Shown one piece after another: positions 56,474 through 64,000 of a DNA stretch of 64,000 nt. Made by a program: the position numbers and the translations under genes. The DNA lies in the NCBI GenBank assembly GCA_036346225.1, contig JARFIW010001082.1, positions 4,278,001-4,342,000 of the forward strand, read 5' to 3'. Position 1 is the stretch's first letter, and each line of letters opens with the position of its first letter. Below the pieces are notes generated by a model. That model saw nothing but the letters and a program-made list of their open reading frames with translations, did no database searches and was not told the origin of the DNA. This stretch comes from Platerodrilus igneus. Its lineage: Eukaryota > Arthropoda > Insecta > Coleoptera > Lycidae.

Positions 56474-58970
56474 CCACACAAAGATTGATTTTCAATTATG
56501 CTGTAGTTTTACGGGAAATCTTTGTTAGAAAATTTAAATTTGCTTACTCTGTATGAGAATTTGTATCGGAAAACCAATAGTAGAGTACACTAAACGGCGT
56601 ATATTGTTTGCTCGATATTTTTTACTCAAGCAAGAAGGGCGTAATGTAGCGGTATATTAAGTCTCGCCTTACTCGTTTTCCATTTTGGTAATATGACGCA
56701 CACGGTAACTGGAGGTAGAGAAGCCACAGTATTTAACGAACACCGCTAATAAATTAAAGGCCCGACGCAACATATTTCATATTTTATTTTGCGTCTTATA
56801 ACTCACACCTGCATTGAATACTCCTGGCATGACTATATAAATTTTCCGAGCGGTCTTAAACCCGTCTGTGTACTTCTTCTCAATTTTCATTTGCAAATAT
56901 TGAATTAATTTATGCTTTCGAGTACTGGGTGAGTGTGAAGTGATTTCCTTCTTCACTCGCAGCTCTTATTAAAACAAACCTTCTACTACTTGTCTCATCC
57001 CGCATACAAGGCCATGCTAATTAAGATTGCTTTCCTTCTTACACTCTTGGGATAAACATAAGTCTGTCTCTGCGTCCCAGGTGACTGAGCACAGCCAAAT
57101 GAATCCGAGTTGTATTAGTACATCAAGCTATTATACACATCGTAGCCGTACATCAGCAACCTTCATTTGATATGCTTGTAACTCCATAGTGAACTACTCG
57201 AAGTACTCTGCTATTTCTCAATAATCGCCAAAGTAAATTTCGAAATTCAGCCTGCACTCGTTTCTTGATTAGAAGAGTTCGATCAAGGTGGCAAATAGTT
57301 GAAATCCGTATGTAACCCGAAATGATAATAGCGCAAATAACTGCAAATTTCCCTTTATGGTAATAAATTGTGTTTAAATTTGCCTTCTGAATTAAGGTCT
57401 AACCTTGCGATACTAACACAAGCTCTAGTATTTAGAGTACATTTGGTTTGAAATACCTACATATGTTTGAAATGCCATAACTACCTAGATCAAGAGCAAC
57501 CATATCAATACAGAATTGCTTGAAGAAGAAAGTTAATATTCTGATCGAATAGAAAATGTTTGGGCAACGCGTAACATGGATAGCATTGATCCTACTGGAA
57601 TATGAATTCTTATACCATAAAAAGACACTGTGTGTACTGTTGCAGCACTATAAATTTTCAAACAATCAGCACAAAACAGTATTAAAGGATACTGTTTTTG
57701 AAAAGAGTTTCAATTAATACCAGGAATATTAAGAATTTTTATTATTGTGTTTTCTATACTTGCTATATGGCATCAGTCATAAACTTTGAAGACAAGTCTT
57801 AAAAACTGTACTAGATACTGAGAAAATTCAATTTTGCTGCTGGGTATGATTTTTCAAGTGTTGTAACTCAACCAACATCATTGGTGGAATTAAAAAGCAA
57901 GTCTCGACCCGAAACAAAACAATTTAATTTTTATACGTAATTTTACTATAACTTATATTTAAATTACGCACCTATTTCCGAATATTTACGCGACTTGCTA
58001 TTTGGAATTCTGCCGTTGATTGTTATAGATCGTTTAATTGTCGCCTGCTAATAAAAATTTAGTCTGTATCGCAAATAGGGATGTACTACTTTTCTCGACA
58101 GTGAAGTATAAACTTTTAACCTTGAAGTGTAAAGTTTGCAGAAGGAAATATCTTCCTGATTTCATATTCCTGTATATAATCTTGTACCTGGGCCTCTTCT
58201 GAAGCAAGTGAACCAAATTTGGATATCCAAAAACGCAATCTTGAAGATTGTCTCAAAAGCGCTTGGTTAAAAATTGTAAGTAGACAATTTACTTATATAT
58301 GATACCAGTTACCTCATGTTAATTAATCATTTTGTCTTCGAATGATTTTGTATTTAAAATATTAAACCACGCCGCGAAATTTATACCTTTTTATATAAGC
58401 GCCAAATAAATGTTTATAATTTCACAAATAACTTAAACTGTAACAATTAACTTTTAAAGACGACAGTTAACTGTTAAATGTATCAAAATAATGCTGTATA
58501 CAATTTCGAACAGCAGTTGGTGACTTTACGCCATTAGGATGGGGTCATATCGACCAGTAACCAAACAAACCCCATTAGAAAAGTCATTTTATTGGTTTTC
58601 ACTTTTTGTTGTTAGCTTAATTTAGATAAAAAATTTAATAGGTTGAAGTGTATGCTTCACCTTATAATAAATAACATTGTATACTCATGAAATTTGTTAT
58701 TTTATCTAAATTCTTATTCACCATTTTACTCTTCACGATAACAATTCTTAATACTATTTATAGTGCTATATAACGGTATTGTTTCCCCACAATAGCAATT
58801 AAAACAAAAATAAATTTCACTTTAGGATTTAAAAATTGAACTATAAGGATATTTCGCTCAACATTGTATAATAAAAATATAGAAAACTAAAACATTTAAA
58901 AACTACTATTCTACGCCACTTACAACAAAATTTCTATATACCTCTAAAGATTATACAAATATAAACAACA

Positions 58971-58972
<2 letters not shown>
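56474..58972. other. No gene seen
   Basis: About 2.5 kb of AT-rich sequence, frames up to 60 codons only, no repeat recognised. Confidence 0.5.

Positions 58973-59012
<40 letters not shown>
58973..59012. repeat. (TA)n microsatellite
   Basis: Ends in ATTATTGTGAATG, similar to the junction TATTATTGTG at the gypsy 5' LTR. Confidence 0.95.
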
Positions 59013-59018
<6 letters not shown>

Positions 59019-60614
59019 GAATGTTAATCTGATAAAATTAAAGAGGTTAAAGAATAAATGATTGCACAGATAAAGGTGGTGTCGGCCTTTCAAATATTTA
59101 GAAATAGCGGTAATTTTTCCTGATAGTGCCGCAACCTTAATTACATGTATATATTAAACCACGATGCAAAATACTCTACTAACTTTTTGTATTTCTGTAA
59201 AATTAAATAAAGGAAAAATTTTGTTTATTTATGCCACGGCTTTTGAAACACTCTCAGAGATTATTATATCAAGATATTTCTACTCTGTAAGAAAACGTGG
59301 GCTCAAGTCGTCTTACAGGCAAAATAACAACTTCCACATAAAGCGTCGTCTAGTTAAGATCACTTAACCTTTCGCAGTGCAGATGTGGCGTTATTATTTT
59401 CAAAGATTGATAAATATAATCGCAAATGTATAATTTAGGTAAACGTTTGAGATTCAAATTACTATCAAATATTTTTAAATGGTGCTTATACAAGGATTAA
59501 TTTCAAATACCTGTAATTCCACCGAAGGTGCTTGAGTTGTTCAAATGGACCTCTTCAATGATAAAACAAAATCGTCTTGCGGACGCTTGCAGTTAATTCT
59601 TGTAGAAAGTAAGTTTTAATTTTATGCTTTTTATTAGATTCACTCTATTATATGTTCTAGGACTAATAAAATAATAACTCAGGAACAGTATACTTAGAAT
59701 CCGCTATATGAATATGTATTCTTGTAATACACGACCACATACGAACAAAACGTTGTCCTGTTAGACTGGGAAACCACTGCAAAATATTCGAAGCTCACTG
59801 GTGCAATTCTTCACCAATACTAACAATGACCCTCTGTTCGCTATAACTGGAATCACTCTTCTTAACTGCACTCGGTTGTATAAAACCTTATTAATTATTT
59901 TACGATACACTCATATTCTTCCACAGACATTAAATTCTTTATATTGCTCCAGTAACACGATGATTAAATAAGAGGGATAAATTTCAAACATATATTCTTT
60001 TCTCTTTTTAAAAATACAATACAGGCTCCAATGAAAAACGTCTACTCATCAAAAATTTTCAACATCATTCTCTTATTTCCTAAACACTTATCACCTAGGC
60101 GGTTGCTCAAAAATTATAACTTGCCTACTATTTACAAAATGTTTAAGAACTACACTCATTGATCAATTACTATTATGTTTACTTCCTATTTATGAACAGC
60201 TAGATACTTATTGTGTCACTTATACTACTAATTATTGGTTGACATTCCACAAATCTTAAAATTACTTTATGCTAACTAAGCATGCTAAAATAAATTCTTT
60301 TACAGGTATTATGGTACATTAATTAATTAATGAAATAGAGTATCCATTAAACAGTTAACATGAAATTTACAATTAACCAAAGCTCATTCAGTTGGAATTA
60401 CATTAGATACACGTTTTATTAAAGAACAGTTAACCAAAACACTTCTTTTAAATCTCAAACGCTTCACCACCAGTAAATAGCATTTTTGCCTAGTTTAACA
60501 AGTAATTATTTATTAATCCTCAGTTTATTGTAGTGTTTTAAATTTAAAAAACAATGATAGGAGTGGTAAATTAATGTGTTTAGCCTCAGATATCTTTTAA
60601 ATCATTCTATAATA

Positions 60615-60619
<5 letters not shown>
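59013..60619. other. No gene seen
   Basis: One 67-codon frame (59164-59367) without a motif. Confidence 0.5.

Positions 60620-60656
<37 letters not shown>
60620..60656. repeat. (TA)n microsatellite
   Basis: Runs into the dispersed repeat at 60652. Confidence 0.95.
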
Positions 60657-60657
<1 letters not shown>

Positions 60658-60735
60658 CTATGATAATAGGGTAGTTTAAGGGTAGATTAAGTCATAGGGA
60701 GTCGTAAGATAAATATAAACAACTTTAACTTTAAG
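60652..60735 (+). repeat. Dispersed 83-bp repeat, copy 2
   Basis: Matches 42652-42734 with a handful of changes; what follows is unrelated. Confidence 0.75.
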
Positions 60736-60809
60736 AAAATCAAATAATTCCAAAAATTAAAAGAGTAAATCTACTATTCTACATAATGTCAATTAAGAGG
60801 ACACTGTAT

Positions 60810-61480
60810 ATAAAAGATATGTAATTAAATGCATGAAAACATAAATATGTTTAAGTATAGTTTACAAGTATATATAAGATTTTAAAACGCAACAAATTGC
60901 ATCAAAATTAAATTACCAGAAAACATAGATAAGGTGGCATTCGAAATATTTAACAATTGCGTTGAAAATATCAACGTAAACGCATCGTAAATAATTCATT
61001 GTTAGAAAATCGTTACCTGACTAGAGAAGAACACATTTGTTCAGAAAGCTAACATTCTGTGGCAAACTAATAAACACCAGGCGGTTCAATTATATGATAA
61101 ATTGACAAACCTCGAATACGTGACTTGAGGAAAAGCCAAAAGTTGGAAATCCAAGGATAATGCTGCAATATGCTGAATGCGGACGTGAGGAATATCGCAT
61201 TCGTCGAAGATTTAAATCAGGTAATTTGTAAAAATTCCGTGCTCTGCCAGATAAGGAAAAGTACCAGCCTTGATTATGAACACGCCAATGAAAGCTGTTG
61301 GAGGAAGGGCTTGTATATACGATAGAAACTGAATAACATTTTAGTCTGAACTATGTTCAAAGGTGGTAAAACTCACGTTATTTGTAAAATGAAAAGTAAA
61401 TAAATGAAATTTAAGAGTGCAAGGATTTTGTGCAACGAAATATAAGCCGATCTACCGATAGACGTAAGTTAAAGAACTTA
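60810..61480. repeat. Dispersed segment, copy B
   Basis: Direct-orientation partner of 1-770; shorter through several gaps. It ends after ATAAGCCGATCTACCGATAG, where copy A has ATAAGCCGATCTACAAATAG. Confidence 0.6.
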
Positions 61481-61564
61481 ATTAAATTCATTTCTAATAT
61501 TAACAAAACAGGGCTTTAATTTGGACGTACTTTAATTTGAGACTTATATTAATTGGATCCTGAA

Positions 61565-61960
61565 ACTGGTTAGACGCGTACCATCATTGTTTCCTATTCT
61601 GAAATTTGCACAGTCTGCATCTATCACTATCTGATCTAGGTCTACATGTACCTCCTTTTTCCTATCTCTGCTTGTAATATATCCCATACTATTCCCCAAA
61701 AATGCCTTAGAACGTATTCCGCCCTTCTATTTCTCATATTTTTGTCCACAGATATCCTTGTTCCCTACTATTTCTATAACCTATTTGTTATTAACTTTGT
61801 CTGTCCATGCTTTCATTCTCATACACCTGAAGCACAACATTCCAAAAGGTTACTACCGTTTTTCTGTCTGCTTCTCCTACTGCCCGTATTTCATATGCTG
61901 TCAACAATTTTCTTCTTGTCTCCATGTTTCATCATAGGCGCTGTTCTTTCTTGTTAGATT
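61565..61960 (-). pseudogene. LINE 3' end relic
   Basis: On the minus strand it matches the decayed copy at 4636-5033, with TCTGTCTGCTTCTCCTACTG (plus strand) as the complement of the AVG-TDKK region. Stops throughout. Confidence 0.55.
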
Positions 61961-62024
61961 CAGTTCGGTCCCCTTCTATTGTTTTACAATTATATACCCT
62001 ATTTCTCCGACGTTGTGACGGTGG

Positions 62025-62320
62025 GCGGTTCCGTGGCGTAGTTAGTATGAGTGTGACCACTACGCCCAAGGTCCTGGGTTCGAATCCCGACACGGTCCGC
62101 TTGAAAAATGTTAGGCGAGTATTTTTCACAAAAATACACTCTTGCTCGGATGAGAGGTAAAATGGAGGTCCCGTGTGTGAGTGATGTCACGCACGTTAAA
62201 GATCCCTATCTTGCTTGAAACAGCAAGGGTTCGGTAAAATTCCAAATTTTCCAAGTTAAAAAACTCACTTCCTGGCCAATGTAGTACCTTCAGGTGGAGC
62301 ATTGAAAAATCACATGTAAG
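62025..62320 (+). mobile_element. tRNA-derived SINE, family 1
   Basis: A box TGGCGTAGTTAG (62034-62045), B box GGTTCGAATCC (62077-62087), then GACACGGTCCGCTTGAAAAA and the same body as the 4265-4540 copy, including GGAGGTCCCGTGTGTGAGTG. Confidence 0.72.
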
Positions 62321-62819
62321 GTTGTGAAGGGAAAGCAGCCTGTGGCTGCCAAGTTCCCCCAGCACTTGAACAATTGCCGATTTAATAGTGTTTCCAAGAT
62401 ATCTTTTTGCACAGTCAACTTTAGTTGCAAATATTTCACAACCAACGCCTGTATTTGTTTATAATAATCATCAGATTTATCTGCGATTATTTTTTCGTCA
62501 TTACGTTTTCCGTTTCCAAACTGGTTGGACACGTACCTCTACTTATTTATATTCGGAGCTAGCTTACACATTTCCCTAAAATTCCCACACAACCTATATG
62601 CAGTTCTGTTCCCCTTCTATTGTTTTCTAATTATATGCCCTATTTCACCGAGATTCAGTGGTATGTGCAGGGGGTTAAGCAGCCTGTGGCTGCTAAGATC
62701 CCCCAACACTTAGACATTTGCCGAATTTATAGTTTTCCAGTAAATCCTTTCACACAATTAACATTATTTGAGAATAATGCCCAGTACAGTTACTTTTTTC
62801 CTCATTAGTTTATCCATCT

Positions 62820-63240
62820 TGGGACTCGTTGGATGCGTACCTCCATTGATTTCTATTCTGAGCTAGCCTACACATTTCACTGAATTTCCTACAGCCTACA
62901 TCTTTCACTATCTGTGTGCAGCAATCTAACCCAGGTCTACCTCTTCTTCTCTTTTTTCATATCTCTGCTTCTAATATATTCCGCACTATTCCCTCATGCC
63001 GTAGTATGTGGCCTATCATCCTATCTCTCCTATTTTTTACCGTTTTCCACATATTTCTTTCTCCCCCTACCATTTTTAGTACCTCTTCGTTCTTAACTTT
63101 GTCTGTCCAGGATATCTTCATCATACGCCTGTAGCACCACATTTCAAAGGCTCCTACTTCTTCTTGTCCGCTTCTCCTACTGTCCAGGCTACACAGCCGT
63201 ATACAGTGCTGTGCTCCACACATATGTTTTAAGCAATCTT
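62820..63240 (-). pseudogene. LINE reverse transcriptase C-terminal end
   Basis: The minus frame 62957-63223 reads VGAFEMWCYRRMMKISWTDK, then NEEVLKMVGGERNMW and RMIGHILRHEGIVRNILEAE. The same protein end occurs at 3604-4052, here without the internal frame change, so this copy is the better preserved. It continues in other frames down to 62820. Truncated at 5'. Confidence 0.75.
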
Positions 63241-63315
63241 TTCCTTCTTTTTATGTTTGTTGTCTTTGAACACAATAGTTGCATTTTCTTGTTAAATGTA
63301 GCACGACCTTGTGCT

Positions 63316-64000
63316 GAATCCAAAAATATTTTTAAATAATATAAGAAAATTAATACAAGGTGTAACAAATTTTTTGAAGCACTAAAACACCAGCCCTACG
63401 TTGTGTGCCAGTGAAACTAATTTTCTTATATATAGCTGGTTACAAGGCTAGCCTCACGCATGGGCAAGTGTAACGAAGTCTTCCGACATAACTAGGGGTC
63501 TATTCCTTGGATAGAGCTATGAGAAATGGGGGGGGGGGGGGTTAGTCGAAATCTGATTGTAAGTCAAACTTAATCCAAAACAAATAGGCGCCACCAAGTC
63601 CTGACTTATTTATGATAATTGCGTGGTATATTTCTAGGGGCGGACGTGGAAACCCAAAGAAAAAAATCGCCTTCGATGACAAAAACCCGTCTTAACAAAA
63701 TAAGACGCTGCTCCTGTAAGAAATTGTAATAATTAGATTAATAGAAAGGTGGAACACTATTTGTGTCCCGCAAACATACCTAAAGAAATATTAAAAAGTT
63801 ATTTTCTATATAAAATTGGCATCAAAATTCTACTCTTAAGGATATTAGTTTCCTGTTGTTAGGTTTGACCATATTTGATCAAAAATAAAAAACTTTAATC
63901 TTGAACCAATAATTTACTCAAAAGATTCTCTTTTAAAACAAAATGCAATGCAACAAAATTTCATAAATAATTAAATGAGTTCGTGAATTTTAAATTAAGG
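63316..64000. other. No gene; PBS-like word and 14-G run
   Basis: GCCCTACGTTGTGTGCCA (63393-63410) resembles the tRNA-Lys end seen in the LTR array. A run of 14 G lies at 63528-63541. Otherwise AT-rich. Confidence 0.4.

Larger units (their letters stand above)
61560..63315 (-). mobile_element. LINE-SINE-LINE cassette, inverted copy
   Basis: Reverse-complement counterpart of 3568-5036: LINE end (61565-61960), SINE head on plus (62025), LINE end (62820-63240) and the word TAAATGTAGCACGACCTTGT (63292-63311). It is longer than the 5' cassette because a further LINE tail and the CCTGTGGCTGC/CCCCCAACACTT stretch appear twice (62339 and 62688). Confidence 0.6.

Noticed and set aside
62030..62100. 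Functional tRNA gene
   Set aside because: The 5' and 3' acceptor strands mismatch and the sequence runs on into a SINE body shared with 4265-4540.

Overview
The window looks like AT-rich, gene-poor chromosome from an invertebrate, most likely an arthropod. The basis is the mix of elements: an LTR retrotransposon of the Ty3/gypsy type, a Penelope-like element (PLE) with hammerhead ribozymes, a hAT transposase relic of the ZMYM1/TTF-type group, LINE 3' ends of the endonuclease-reverse transcriptase kind, tRNA-derived SINEs and at least 15 (TA)n tracts. Species cannot be settled from the sequence. No intact host gene is supported. All boundaries and identities were judged by eye, without alignment software.

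Layout. 0-20 kb: a segment at 1-770 that recurs at about 60.81-61.48 kb; an alternating CA/CG tract (2.2-2.77 kb); a LINE-SINE-LINE cassette (3.57-5.04 kb) that recurs in inverted orientation at 61.56-63.32 kb; a G-quadruplex-prone pyrimidine tract (10.66-11.04 kb); a tRNA-derived SINE (11.19 kb); a long inverted repeat (13.77-14.57 kb) directly before a broken hAT transposase (14.58-16.73 kb).

20.4-36.9 kb is the most striking part: a 16.5-kb array of a minus-strand, apparently non-autonomous LTR element. Five LTRs of about 1.85 kb alternate with four internal regions of about 1.95 kb, all between one 4-bp target duplication (TATT). The primer binding site matches tRNA-Lys, and a second copy of its core lies inside every LTR. 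The repeats differ mostly by small deletions, worst at 22.0-24.2 kb, which suggests consensus error in a hard-to-assemble array.

40.8-44.3 kb carries PLE material: a GIY-YIG-type C-terminal relic (41.32-41.51 kb, minus) and three hammerhead ribozyme cores. Two sit on opposite arms of an inverted repeat (41.81-42.24 kb) and one lies in a 274-bp element with inverted ends (42.33-42.61 kb). SINE copies follow, two of them head to head around a TA tract.

45.93-53.95 kb is a Ty3/gypsy element with 1.69-kb, nearly identical LTRs, a tRNA-Lys-like PBS, gag-like, protease, reverse transcriptase, RNase H, integrase and GPY/F-type segments broken by several frame changes. The rest (54-60.6 kb) holds TA tracts and mostly unassigned AT-rich sequence, then the 3' members of the two duplicated segments.

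The elements do not form a host pathway. What they share is dependency: the non-autonomous array and the gypsy element use the same tRNA primer, and SINEs with different tRNA-like heads share a tail and so probably one LINE machinery.
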